From assembly GCA_022758925.1 (NCBI GenBank), contig JAEMQF010000269.1, positions 1-45,456 on the forward strand: a DNA stretch of 45,456 nt, written 5' to 3'. Below the pieces are notes generated by a model. It had not been told where the DNA came from. It saw nothing but the letters and a program-made list of their open reading frames with translations, and did no database searches. The first letter of the stretch is position 1; each line of letters opens with the position of its first letter. Source of the DNA: Burkholderiales bacterium. Its GTDB lineage: Bacteria > Pseudomonadota > Gammaproteobacteria > Burkholderiales > Burkholderiaceae_C. The position numbers and the translations under genes are program-made. Positions 1 through 8,604 of this stretch are shown one piece after another.

Positions 1-155
1 CCCTGGCCGAGCGCATCGAGCAACTCCATGCTTCGAGTCGAGGCGTTTTTGCCGCCGTCGGCAGCCTGCACATGACGGGACCGGCATCGCTGCCGACGCT
101 GCTGCGCGAGCGCGGATTCCACGTCGAGCGCATCGAACTGCGGCGCCGGGATTGA
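1..155 (+). CDS. TraB/GumN family protein, C-terminal end (partial)
   Basis: Only the last 50 or so codons are in the window; the frame is open from base 3 to a TGA at 153-155. The visible tail reads AAVGSLHMTGPASLPTLL followed by RERGFHVERIEL. This matches the closing segment of TraB/GumN-type proteins, where a conserved 'vGa.Hl.G..gl..lL...G' block precedes a 'Gy.ve.l' ending. The family is loosely described as metalloprotease-like (TIKI fold) and the bacterial members are poorly characterised. The start, any signal peptide and the first half of the domain lie outside the window, so the call rests on one short motif block. Confidence 0.6.
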   Translation, partial: LAERIEQLHASSRGVFAAVGSLHMTGPASLPTLLRERGFHVERIELRRRD

Positions 156-226
156 GCGCGCAGCGCGCGCGCACTGATGTGTCGCGCGCTGCACGCACTG
201 CGCGTTTGTTCAGGCGAGCGCCACTC

Positions 227-1939
227 TCAACGCGCCTGCGCCCTCGCCTGCTCCTGCAAGCGCAAAATGCGCCGCTGCACCTTTCCCGTGGTCGTCATCG
301 GCAGAACGTCGATGAACTCGATCTCCTTCGGGTATTCGTAGGGCGCGAGTTTGCCGCGCACGTGGCGCTGCAGTTCGTCGATCAACGCGTCCGACGCCAC
401 ATGGCCGGGAGCCAGAACGACGTAGGCCTTGACGAGCGCGCCGCGCTCGGCATCGGGCTTGGGAACGACCGCGGCATTCGCCACCGCGGGGTGCTTGACG
501 AGGCAGTTCTCGACCTCGCTCGGCCCGATGCGGTAGCCGGCGGCCTTGAACATGTCGTCGGCGCGGCCCTGGTACCAGAGATAGCCGTCCAGGTCCATCA
601 CCGCCATGTCGCCGGTGCGGCACCAACTGTCCTTGGGGTCGCCGCTGTACTTGGCGCGCGTTGCCTCGTTGTTCTTCCAGTAGCCGAGAAAGAACACCGG
701 GTCGGGCGCGCCATGCACATCGCGGCGATGTGCTGCCACATCGCCGGCCACGCCGCGCGCGCACTCGCGGCCTGCTTCGTCGAGCACGGCAATGCGGTGC
801 CCCGGGTAGGCCCGGCCCATGCTGCCCGGGCGCGCCGGCCAGCCGGGGTGACGGCGCCCTTGGTCATCGAGAAACGTTGCGCAGTTGCCGACGATGTAGT
901 TGATCTCGGTCTGGCCGAACATCTCATTCACGCTGACGCCGAGTTGCTCGCGGCAGTAGGCGAACACGGTGTCGCCCACCGCCTCGCCCGCGCTCATGAT
1001 GGCGCGCAGCTTCAGCTTGTAGCGCGAGCGCGGGTGCGGTACGGCCTTGAGCATCGCCTTCAGCGCGGTCGGGAACAGAAAGCTGTGCGTCACGCCGTGG
1101 CGCTGCATGAGCTCGAATGCGCGCTCGGGCGTGAAGCGGCCCTGGTAGGCGACGATGGCGCGGCCGAAATACAACGTCGGCAACAGCGCGTCCAGCAGGC
1201 CGCCGGCCCAGGCCCAGTCGGCCGGCGACCAGAACGCATTGGCGCGGTCAGGAAACCAGTTCTGACTGCAGACGAAGCCGCTGAGGTTGCCGATCAGTGC
1301 CCGGTGCGCGAGCAATGCGCCCTTCGGCGGGCCGGTCGTGCCGCTGGTGTAGATGAGCACTGCGGGGTCGTCGGCCCGGGTCTGCAGCGCAGTGAACTCC
1401 GGACTCGCGCGCAGCAGCAGCTCGCTCCAGTCGGCGTCGCCCCGGCCCTGCGCATCGCCCACCGCAATCACGTGGCGCAACGCCGGGCCCAGGGCGCGCA
1501 CCGCCAGCAGATTCTCGATGCCGGCTTCGTCGGCGATCGCGACCACGCAGTCGCTGTGGTTCAGCCGGTATTCCAGCGCCTCGGGGCCGAAGAGCACGGT
1601 GAGCGGTGTCGCCACCGCGCCGATGCTGTAGATCGCCATGTGCGCAACCGCGGTTTCGAAGCGCTGCGGCATCAGAACCGCGACCCGGTCGCCGCACCCC
1701 ACGCCCAGGCCGCGCAGCGCATTCGCGAGCCGATTCGCGTTGTGCTGCAGATCGGCGAACGTGAAGCGCCCGGCGCGGCCGTCTTCGTGTTCGTAGTGGA
1801 TCGCCGTTGCCTGTGGCGTCTGCTGCGCCCAGCGCGCGCAGCAGGCCTGCGCGATATTGAAGTTGGCCGGAACCTGCCAGCGAAAACCGGCGTGAAGATT
1901 GGCGTGGGCGTCGGTGGCAGCGGCAGCGTCATGCGTCAT
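227..1939 (-). CDS. AMP-dependent acyl-CoA synthetase (MACS-like)
   Basis: A 570-residue ANL-superfamily adenylating enzyme that should activate a carboxylic acid to its acyl-CoA through an acyl-AMP intermediate. The P-loop-like A3 motif YTSGTTGPPKGAL lies near residue 195, the A5 motif (MFGQTEINYIVGN) near 340, a hinge RADDMFKAAGYRIGPSEVE near 470, and the catalytic-lysine region TTTGKVQRR near the C-terminus. Length and layout resemble medium-chain acyl-CoA synthetases and acetyl-CoA synthetase-like enzymes, but the acyl substrate cannot be read from sequence. The ATG lies 40 nt downstream of the GNAT gene stop on the same strand, so the two may be co-transcribed. The long plus-strand ORF across this locus is an antisense shadow. 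Confidence 0.9.
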   Translation of the reverse strand: MTHDAAAATDAHANLHAGFRWQVPANFNIAQACCARWAQQTPQATAIHYEHEDGRAGRFTFADLQHNANRLANALRGLGVGCGDRVAVLMPQRFETAVAHMAIYSIGAVATPLTVLFGPEALEYRLNHSDCVVAIADEAGIENLLAVRALGPALRHVIAVGDAQGRGDADWSELLLRASPEFTALQTRADDPAVLIYTSGTTGPPKGALLAHRALIGNLSGFVCSQNWFPDRANAFWSPADWAWAGGLLDALLPTLYFGRAIVAYQGRFTPERAFELMQRHGVTHSFLFPTALKAMLKAVPHPRSRYKLKLRAIMSAGEAVGDTVFAYCREQLGVSVNEMFGQTEINYIVGNCATFLDDQGRRHPGWPARPGSMGRAYPGHRIAVLDEAGRECARGVAGDVAAHRRDVHGAPDPVFFLGYWKNNEATRAKYSGDPKDSWCRTGDMAVMDLDGYLWYQGRADDMFKAAGYRIGPSEVENCLVKHPAVANAAVVPKPDAERGALVKAYVVLAPGHVASDALIDELQRHVRGKLAPYEYPKEIEFIDVLPMTTTGKVQRRILRLQEQARAQAR

Positions 1940-1979
1940 ACGCGCAGCCTAATCGCCGCCGTGGCGCGCGGCTATCGGG

Positions 1980-2588
1980 TCAAGCGCGCAGTCTGGAAAC
2001 GTTGTCCGCAGCCATGCCCCCCGTGCCGAACGCCTGCAACGCGTCGCCCGTGACGCGGCAAATGCGCCAGTCGGGCATCATGCTGGCGCCCATGCGCTGG
2101 TAGAAACGGATCGCGTTTTCATTCCAGTCGAGCACGCTCCACTCGAAGCGGCCGTACTTGCGCTCCAGCGCCAGGCGCGCCAGGCGTGTCAGCAAGGCTT
2201 CGCCGATGCCCTGGCCACGCATTGCCGGTTTCACGTACAGGTCTTCGAGGTACAGGCCGGGTTGCGCGAGGAAGGTCGAGAAGTTGGTGAAGAACAGCGC
2301 GAAACCCACGACACTGCCGCTGCGTGGTGCGTGCGCATCGGCCCCCGGTGTGGTTTCGGCCACCAGGCACTCGGCGGCCGGCCTTTCGCCGAACAGATGC
2401 GGGCGCAGCTTTTCAGGGGTTACCTGCAGCAGGTGTGTCAGGTGCTCGAACTCCGCCAGTTCGCGAATCAAATCGACGATCGCCGACACGTCGCGCAACT
2501 CAGCAGGGCGCAGCGTGAACGCGGGGGTGAAAGTCATGCGCAGATTGTGCCAGGAGGCGCCTGCGGGACTCATGAAACAGGACTTCAT
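1980..2588 (-). CDS. GNAT acetyltransferase, diamine N-acetyltransferase-like
   Basis: A single GNAT domain. The acetyl-CoA pyrophosphate-binding loop is RGQGIGEALL after a beta-strand YLEDLYVKPAM, and it is followed by WNENAIRFYQRMGA, the 'N..a..fY...Ga' signature of spermidine/spermine (SAT1-like) acetyltransferases. The N-terminal LRPAELRDVSAIVDLIRELAEFE fits the same subfamily. The track ORF runs further upstream, but the ATG at 2588 has a strong GGAGG six bases before it, whereas the internal ATG at 2537, the minimal domain start, has none. I therefore prefer 2588 (202 residues), which adds 17 residues that may be non-essential. The substrate (polyamine or other amine) is inferred from subfamily resemblance only. 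Confidence 0.85.
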   Translation of the reverse strand: MKSCFMSPAGASWHNLRMTFTPAFTLRPAELRDVSAIVDLIRELAEFEHLTHLLQVTPEKLRPHLFGERPAAECLVAETTPGADAHAPRSGSVVGFALFFTNFSTFLAQPGLYLEDLYVKPAMRGQGIGEALLTRLARLALERKYGRFEWSVLDWNENAIRFYQRMGASMMPDWRICRVTGDALQAFGTGGMAADNVSRLRA

Positions 2589-2764
2589 CGACACCTCCAA
2601 GACAAACCTGCGGGAGTCGCCGCGATCCCGACGCGGTCCTCGCGGCACCCCAAACCCGTCCGCTCGTTGCGGGCTCAATGCCGACGCGAGATTCTCATCA
2701 CGACGTAGACTCGTGTGGGTTATATCTTTGGGCACAGCCTGCGAGCTGCCATTCGCGGATTGCG

Positions 2765-2784
2765 TCTCATCAGAATTGATGAGA
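2765..2784. repeat. Perfect 8-bp inverted repeat after the M1 aminopeptidase gene
   Basis: TCTCATCA-GAAT-TGATGAGA is an exact inverted repeat with a 4-base loop, about 10 nt beyond the stop of the minus-strand aminopeptidase gene. It is AT-richer than its surroundings. It could be a weak terminator stem, but no T-run follows in that direction. It could equally be an operator in the spacer ahead of the GNAT gene. Confidence 0.45.
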
Positions 2785-2794
2785 AACCACGAGT

Positions 2795-5494
2795 TCAATC
2801 GTTGGGCCGCCACCTGGCCAGCAGCGTTTCGAGGCTCGCGCTTTCGCGCTGTTTGATCTGCGCCAGCAAGGCAATGCGTGCGGCAACGGTCGCCGCGCGG
2901 GCATCGCCCTGGACGCCGGCTGCGCGGCGTTGGTCTTCGAGCAATCTCGCTCCAAGTTCAGCGTCATTGAAGCTTTCGGCGGCGCCGGGCAGCAGCCGGG
3001 CCCGACCGGACTGCCCAGCGAGTTCGGCCAGTGCCGGCCAATGGTCGCGGGTGTAGCGGTAGGCCAGTTCGCCGAACGGCGAATCGCGCGCCACCATGCC
3101 CGGAATTGCGCTGGCGACGTTCGGTGGCAACAGCTTGGTCAACGCCAACTCGAGCAACTCGGCGGCGCGCGATGCGTCGCGCCCACGCGCCAGCGCCGAG
3201 GCGAACAGCCAACGCTCTTCTTCACCACCTGCGCGTTGCAGTTGCAGCAGCAACGCATCGAAGCGGCGCCGGTCCGCGTGCATGCCCGCCGCGCGCACCA
3301 CGGCCTCACGCGTCGCGGCGGGGAGTTTCTCGGCACCGCTGGCATCGAGGTCGAACCGGCGCAGCACCCCCTGAATCGTCGGCGCATCGTCGAAGCGCGC
3401 CAGGAGCTCGATCAACGTGGCGCGCAAGGCCAACGCTTGCGCATCATCGCCCGCACGCGGCAGCCAGCCCAGGCGCGCCAGCTCCGGCGCCAGCAGCGCG
3501 CTGCCGGCCGCGCGCAACACAGCTTGGGCGCTGCTGCCCGCCAGCGCCGTGTCGAGCAGCAACAGCGCATCGCCGGCCTGCGTGGCGAGCATCGCCCGGC
3601 CCGGGCCGCGGATCCGCGGCAACTGCGCCAGCAGCGCAAAGCTGTCTTGCAGGTTCGCCCTGCCGGCCTGCGCGAGCGCGAAGCTGTCGCTGAGCAGCGT
3701 CACCTGGTCCGGCGCGCTCAAGTCGGCGAAGGCGCGCTGCAGCGCCGCGAGGTGCGTCGGTTCATAGGCGACTCGGTAGAAGCCGGCACCGCCCGCGTTC
3801 ACCAGCAAGGGTTCGGTGCGGCAACCGGTCAGGCGATGCGTCTGCTGCAGTTGCGTCTGCAGCACCGTATCGAAGCGAGCGCCGCGTGCCACGCGAACCG
3901 GAATTTGCCAGCGCTGACCGGAATCCGCCGCGCCCGGATCGAGACCGAAGCGGCGCTGCGCGATGTGCAACAGCGTCATCCCCGACTCGCATTCGACTCG
4001 CACCTGCAGCAGCGGAAATCCTTCCTGGTCGGTCCAACTCGCGGCAACGCCGGCGACATCGCGCCCGGCGGCAGCGCCAACGTGAAACCACAGATCGCCG
4101 GCGGTGGCATTCGAGAACTTGCGCTGCGCAATGTAGGCCGCCAGGCCACGCTGAAACGTTTCCGGGCCAAGCCATTCCTCGAGCATGCTCAGCACCGCGC
4201 CGCCCTTGGCGTAAGTGATGTTGTCGAAGACATCGAAGACCCGCGCCTCGTCAACCGGGCCGGAGCGGATGGCGCGCGTCGCGGCACCGGCGTCGCGCTG
4301 CATCGTGCGGTCGAGATCGGCGCGCCGCTGCAGCGGCAGGTACCAGTCCGGATTCAGATCGTCGGTGGCTTTTCCGGATATCCAGGTGGCGAAGGCCTCG
4401 TTCAGCCAGATTTCGCTCCACGAGGCGGCGGTGACGAGGTTGCCGAACCATTGGTGCGCGATCTCGTGGGCGACGATTTCGAACACCTTGCGTTGCGTGT
4501 GCGGGCTGCTGCGCTGCGGGTCGACCAACAGGTTGTTTTCGGCGTAGGAGATCAGGCCCCAGTCTTCCATCGCGCCCCAACGCGTGCTCGGCACCGCGAG
4601 TTGATCCAGGCGCGGCAGCGTGTATGGCTGGTTGAAGTAGCGCGTGTAGAACGGCAACAGGCGTTGGCTGGCATCGAGCGCGTAGCGAGCGAGTTCGCGC
4701 TTGCCGGGCACCGTGAGCACGCGCAACGGCACGCCCGCGGCCCGGCCTTCGAGCGCATCGAATTCACCCACCGCCACGCTCACCAGGTAACTCGGCATCG
4801 GCGGCGTGGGAGCGAACTGGTGCAGCACTGCGAAGTCGGTGCCGCTTCGGCCCAGCGCGCCAGCCTTGCGCGGCATGTTGGACAGCACCTCGTACAGCGC
4901 CGGTGCGCGCACCGCGATCTCGAACACGGCGCGAAACGCCGGTTCGTCGAAACCCGGGAACAGGGTGCGCGCAAAGATCGATTCGAGCTGCGTCGCCAGC
5001 ATCGGCCGCGGCTGGCCGGCGCTTCCATACTCGGCGCGATACAGACCCTCGCCGCTGCGATGCACGACGCCGCGGTATGCGATCTCGAGCCGGTACTGCC
5101 CGGGCTGGATGGTCCCGGCGTCAGCCGGCACGAGGCGCCAGGTCTGGCTCGCCGCAATCGGGCTGACGCGCATCGCGCGCGCCTGCCCGGAGCGCACAAG
5201 GCGCACCGAATCGGCTTCTAGCTCATGCGCGTGCAGCTCGATCTCGGGCGTGCTGCGCAGCACGCGCAGCGTGATGCTGGCGGTGCCCTTGAACGTGTCG
5301 AGCTGCGGGTCGAGATCAAGCTGCAAGCGGTAATGCGACGGCCGCACGTCTTTCGACAGATGACCCGGCGTGGCACGAAAATCGAAGCGCGCCTGCGCCT
5401 GCGCCGGTGCCTGCGCCAGTGCCGACCCGGCCAGAACCCACAGCGCGAGCAGCGCCAGGCGCAGAAGGAAGCTTGTGGTGTTGGTTCGCATCAT
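2795..5494 (-). CDS. Secreted M1 family metallo-aminopeptidase
   Basis: About 900 residues with the M1 (gluzincin) layout. The exopeptidase motif is present in the variant form GAMEDWGLISY, the zinc site is HEIAHQWFGN with the third ligand in NEAFATWISG 18 residues on, and a long helical ERAP1-like C-terminal region follows. A hydrophobic leader (LLRLALLALWVLAGSALAQA) predicts Sec export to the periplasm, unlike cytosolic PepN further right. The track start (a GTG at 5587) would put over 30 polar residues before the leader. The ATG at 5494 or the one 12 nt upstream at 5506 gives a normal signal peptide; neither has a clear Shine-Dalgarno sequence, so the start is uncertain. Expected role: release of N-terminal residues from imported or periplasmic peptides. 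Confidence 0.9.
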   Translation of the reverse strand: MMRTNTTSFLLRLALLALWVLAGSALAQAPAQAQARFDFRATPGHLSKDVRPSHYRLQLDLDPQLDTFKGTASITLRVLRSTPEIELHAHELEADSVRLVRSGQARAMRVSPIAASQTWRLVPADAGTIQPGQYRLEIAYRGVVHRSGEGLYRAEYGSAGQPRPMLATQLESIFARTLFPGFDEPAFRAVFEIAVRAPALYEVLSNMPRKAGALGRSGTDFAVLHQFAPTPPMPSYLVSVAVGEFDALEGRAAGVPLRVLTVPGKRELARYALDASQRLLPFYTRYFNQPYTLPRLDQLAVPSTRWGAMEDWGLISYAENNLLVDPQRSSPHTQRKVFEIVAHEIAHQWFGNLVTAASWSEIWLNEAFATWISGKATDDLNPDWYLPLQRRADLDRTMQRDAGAATRAIRSGPVDEARVFDVFDNITYAKGGAVLSMLEEWLGPETFQRGLAAYIAQRKFSNATAGDLWFHVGAAAGRDVAGVAASWTDQEGFPLLQVRVECESGMTLLHIAQRRFGLDPGAADSGQRWQIPVRVARGARFDTVLQTQLQQTHRLTGCRTEPLLVNAGGAGFYRVAYEPTHLAALQRAFADLSAPDQVTLLSDSFALAQAGRANLQDSFALLAQLPRIRGPGRAMLATQAGDALLLLDTALAGSSAQAVLRAAGSALLAPELARLGWLPRAGDDAQALALRATLIELLARFDDAPTIQGVLRRFDLDASGAEKLPAATREAVVRAAGMHADRRRFDALLLQLQRAGGEEERWLFASALARGRDASRAAELLELALTKLLPPNVASAIPGMVARDSPFGELAYRYTRDHWPALAELAGQSGRARLLPGAAESFNDAELGARLLEDQRRAAGVQGDARAATVAARIALLAQIKQRESASLETLLARWRPND

Positions 5495-5677
5495 GGAGGT
5501 AAGCATATCGCGCCCAGCGCTGCCCTGACCTTGAACCTGGAAACCGCAATTGACCGCTTCCATGCCCGGGCTACCGCGCATGAACACTGAGGTCTCTACA
5601 CACGACCAGCGTCACCATTTTGGTAAGAGCGCTACGCGCCCTGGGCCCGACCCGCGATTGCCATCTACAGTGCGGGC

Positions 5678-6601
5678 ATGGAAACCAGCTACCAGCCGTT
5701 GCGCGAGCCGAGATCGCGCTTCATGCAGATTCGCGGCCTGCGCTACCACGCCCTGCACTGGGGCGATGCGAGCCTGGCGACACCGGCGCGCCCGCCGCTG
5801 CTGTTGCTGCACGGCTGGATGGACGTTGCGGCGTCGTTCCAGTTCGTCGTCGATGCGCTGGCAGCTCTCGAGGGCCCGACGCGTTGGGTGATCGCGCTCG
5901 ACTGGCGCGGCTTCGGCCTGACGCAGGCGCCCGACGCCGACTGCTACTGGTTCCCCGACTACCTGGGCGATCTCGACGCAGTGCTCGACAGCGTCTGGCC
6001 GGACCAGGCCGTTGACCTGCTCGGCCACAGCATGGGCGGCAACATCGTCATGACCTACGCCGGCGTGCGCCCGCAACGGATTCGCAGACTCATCAACCTC
6101 GAAGGTTTCGGTGTGCCGCGCACCGAGCCGTCGATGGCGCCGAAGCGCTATGCGAAATGGCTCGACGAACTGCGCGCGCCGGTCGAGCTGCGCAGCTACG
6201 CCGATCTGGACGCGGTCGCGATGCGCCTGCGCAAGAACAATCCCTTGCTCAGCAAGCAGCGTGCCGCCTGGCTCGCGCCTCATTGGTCGCGCCGGCGCGC
6301 CGACGGCGCGTGGGAGATCCTGGGCGACCCGGCGCACAAACGCAGCAACCCGGTGTTGCACCAGGTCGACGAGACGTTGGCGTGCTGGAAGCTCATCACG
6401 GCGCCGCTGCTGTGGGTCGAGGGCGAGCACACCGACATCACGAAGTGGTGGGGCGGCCGCTACTCGCATCAAGAGTTCGAGGCGCGCCTGGGCCTGGTGC
6501 CGAATCTGCGCAAGGAGCGGCTGGCGAATGCAGGCCACATGCTGCACCATGACCAGCCGCACGAGCTGGCACAGTGCCTGGCACCCTTTCTCGGCACCTG
6601 A
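5678..6601 (+). CDS. Alpha/beta hydrolase
   Basis: A 307-residue alpha/beta-hydrolase-fold protein. Recognisable elements are the oxyanion-hole strand LLLLHGWMDVAASF (about residue 45), the nucleophile elbow LLGHSMGGNIVM (Ser in GHSMGG, about residue 118), and a C-terminal catalytic His in ERLANAGHMLHHDQP. No signal peptide is visible, so it is probably cytosolic. It is transcribed divergently from the secreted aminopeptidase and followed by prfB after about 135 bp. The substrate is not deducible; close family members are annotated as esterases, epoxide hydrolase-like or haloalkane dehalogenase-like proteins. Confidence 0.85.
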   Translation: METSYQPLREPRSRFMQIRGLRYHALHWGDASLATPARPPLLLLHGWMDVAASFQFVVDALAALEGPTRWVIALDWRGFGLTQAPDADCYWFPDYLGDLDAVLDSVWPDQAVDLLGHSMGGNIVMTYAGVRPQRIRRLINLEGFGVPRTEPSMAPKRYAKWLDELRAPVELRSYADLDAVAMRLRKNNPLLSKQRAAWLAPHWSRRRADGAWEILGDPAHKRSNPVLHQVDETLACWKLITAPLLWVEGEHTDITKWWGGRYSHQEFEARLGLVPNLRKERLANAGHMLHHDQPHELAQCLAPFLGT

Positions 6602-6736
6602 GCAGTACCAGCAGCCTGGGCGGCAGACAGCCGCCGGCTGTGGCGCCGGCCCGGACCAAACCGGACCGGCGCAGCGAAGCTGAGTCAAGCGCGTGTCAAA
6701 ATCGCCGCCTTCGCTCTTACCGAATCGGCCCGCCCC

Positions 6737-7841
6737 ATGGACATCGAACACGTCAATGCCATCGCCAACTCGCTGTCCGACCTGACGCAACGCACGCTCG
6801 CTCTCCGGGGGTATCTTTGACTACGACCGCAAAGCACTGCGCCTGAACGAAGTCAACGCCGCGCTGGAGAACCCCAAGGTCTGGGACGAACCGAAGCGTG
6901 CGCAGGACCTCGGGCGCGAGAAGCGTGTGCTCGAGACCGTGGTGCAGACGATCGACCACCTGACGAGCAACCTGGCCGACAACACCGAGCTGTTCGAGAT
7001 GTCGAAGGCCGACGCCGATTTCACGGGCATTCAGAGCATCGAGAAAGAAGCTGCCAAGCTCGAAGCGGCGGTGGCCGATCTCGAGTTCCGGCGCATGTTC
7101 AACAACCCGGCCGACCCGAGCAATTGTTTTCTCGACCTGCAAGCGGGTGCCGGCGGCACCGAGGCCTGCGACTGGGCGCAGATGTTGCTCCGCCAATACC
7201 TGCGCTATTGCGAGCGCAAGGGTTTCAAGGCCGAAGTCATGGAAATGAGCGACGGCGATGTGGCCGGCATCCGAAGCGCGACGATCAAGATCGAAGGCGA
7301 CTATGCGTTCGGCTTGTTGCGCACCGAGACCGGCGTCCACCGCCTGGTGCGCAAGAGCCCGTTCGACTCGGCGGGCGGGCGCCATACGTCGTTCGCTTCC
7401 GTCTTCGTGTACCCGGAAGTCGACGACTCGATCGAGATCGACATCAACCCCGCCGACGTGCGCACCGACACCTTTCGCGCCAGCGGTGCAGGCGGCCAGC
7501 ACATCAACAAGACCGATTCCGCAGTGCGCCTGACGCATCTTCCCACCGGCATCGTGGTGCAATGCCAGAATGACCGCAGCCAGCACCGCAACCGCGACGA
7601 AGCCTGGCAGATGTTGCGCTCGCGCCTGTACGAGCATGAAATGCGGATCCAGAAGGCGGCACAGCAAAAACTCGAAGACAGCAAGACCGACGTCGGCTGG
7701 GGGCACCAGATCCGCTCCTACGTGCTCGACCAGAGCCGGATCAAGGACTTGCGCACGAACGTCGAGATCAGCAATACGCAGAAGGTGCTCGACGGTGACC
7801 TGGACCAGCTCATCGAAGCGAGCTTGAAGCAAGGGGTGTGA
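6737..7841 (+). CDS. prfB: Peptide chain release factor 2 with programmed +1 frameshift
   Basis: RF2 terminates translation at UGA and UAA. The track shows only the part from 6927, but the gene starts at ATG 6737. The first 27 codons ([18 protein letters not shown]...) end in an in-frame TGA at 6818. Skipping one base after CTT rejoins the long frame at GAC (6819) and gives a 367-residue product of normal RF2 length. The codon-recognition motif SPF ([12 protein letters not shown]) and the peptidyl-tRNA hydrolysis motif GGQ ([16 protein letters not shown]) are both intact. The downstream HAD gene starts two bases after the stop, so the genes are probably one operon. Regulation is the classic autogenous loop: low RF2 favours frameshifting at its own UGA. 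Confidence 0.96.
6807..6821 (+). promoter_or_regulatory. prfB programmed +1 frameshift site
   Basis: GGGGG-TAT-CTT-TGA-C: a Shine-Dalgarno-like G-run, three bases of spacing, the slippery CTT codon, and the poorly terminating TGA-C context. This is the canonical RF2 recoding signal, and frames before and after it join exactly into one RF2 protein. Confidence 0.95.
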
Positions 7842-7842
7842 C

Positions 7843-8604
7843 GTGAGGCGCGCGCAGGCTCTTTTGTTCGACCTCGACGGCACGCTCCTGGACAGCATGC
7901 CGCACCACCATGACGCATGGGTCGAGTGGTACGCAAGGCGCGGCATGGCGATTGACGTGGCAGGTTTTTTTGCGAGCACGGCGGGTCGCTCGAACCCGGA
8001 AATCCTGGCCGACCTGTTCCCGGCGTTGAGCAGCGCCGAACACCTGGCAATCGCCAACGAGAAAGAAGCCATCTATCGCCAGCGTGCCGCGCGCTCGCTC
8101 GGCTTGATCCCGGGCGCACAGCGCTTCGTCAGCGCCGCGCGCGACGCCGGCTTCGGCCTGGCGATCTGCACCGCGTCGACACCGGAAAACCTGGCGCTCG
8201 CTTGTGCCATGCACGGCATCGACACCTGGGTGCAGACCGTGGTCAGCGCATCGGACCGAGCGTGCGCGCCTGCGCCAGGCACCGACCCTGCGTTGGGACG
8301 GTCGGAGCCCGGGATCAGCCCGGCGCAGGGCCTGCGCGGCAAACCCCACCCCGACATCTTCATCGAAGCCGCGCGCCGCCTGGGCGTCGCGCCTGCCGAG
8401 TGCATCGTGTTCGAAGATGCGCCGCTGGGTGTCGAGGCAGCGCGTCGCGCCGGCATGCGCGCCGTGGCGTTGACGACAACCTTGCCCGCAAGCGCCTTCG
8501 CACCCTATTCCAACGTGATCGCGGTGCACGCCGATTTCACCCGGCTCGACCCCAACAACGTGACTGCACTGTCTGCCCCGACGAAAGAAGAAAATCATGC
8601 GTGA
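7843..8604 (+). CDS. HAD-superfamily phosphatase (beta-phosphoglucomutase-like)
   Basis: A 253-residue HAD hydrolase with a helical cap. Motif I is LLFDLDGTLLDS with the nucleophilic and general-acid aspartates, motif II is the Thr/Ser in ICTAST, motif III is the lysine of GKPHPDIF, and motif IV is VFEDAPLGVEAA. Expected activity is hydrolysis of a small phosphorylated metabolite; subfamily members act on sugar phosphates or phosphoglycolate. The GTG at 7843 follows the prfB stop immediately and the 3' end overlaps pepN by 8 nt, so it sits inside a prfB-HAD-pepN operon. Oddity: about 20 extra residues rich in Pro/Gly/Ala (APAPGTDPALGRSEPG) are inserted just before motif III, where relatives usually have a short loop. 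Confidence 0.88.
   Translation: MRRAQALLFDLDGTLLDSMPHHHDAWVEWYARRGMAIDVAGFFASTAGRSNPEILADLFPALSSAEHLAIANEKEAIYRQRAARSLGLIPGAQRFVSAARDAGFGLAICTASTPENLALACAMHGIDTWVQTVVSASDRACAPAPGTDPALGRSEPGISPAQGLRGKPHPDIFIEAARRLGVAPAECIVFEDAPLGVEAARRAGMRAVALTTTLPASAFAPYSNVIAVHADFTRLDPNNVTALSAPTKEENHA

Noticed and set aside
152-2053. 633-codon plus-strand ORF
   Set aside because: Antisense shadow of the acyl-CoA synthetase: low-complexity, Arg/His/Ala-rich translation with no domain, created by GC-rich third positions.
2930-5221. 763-codon plus-strand ORF
   Set aside because: Antisense of the M1 aminopeptidase, which has full catalytic motifs; the plus-strand translation has none.
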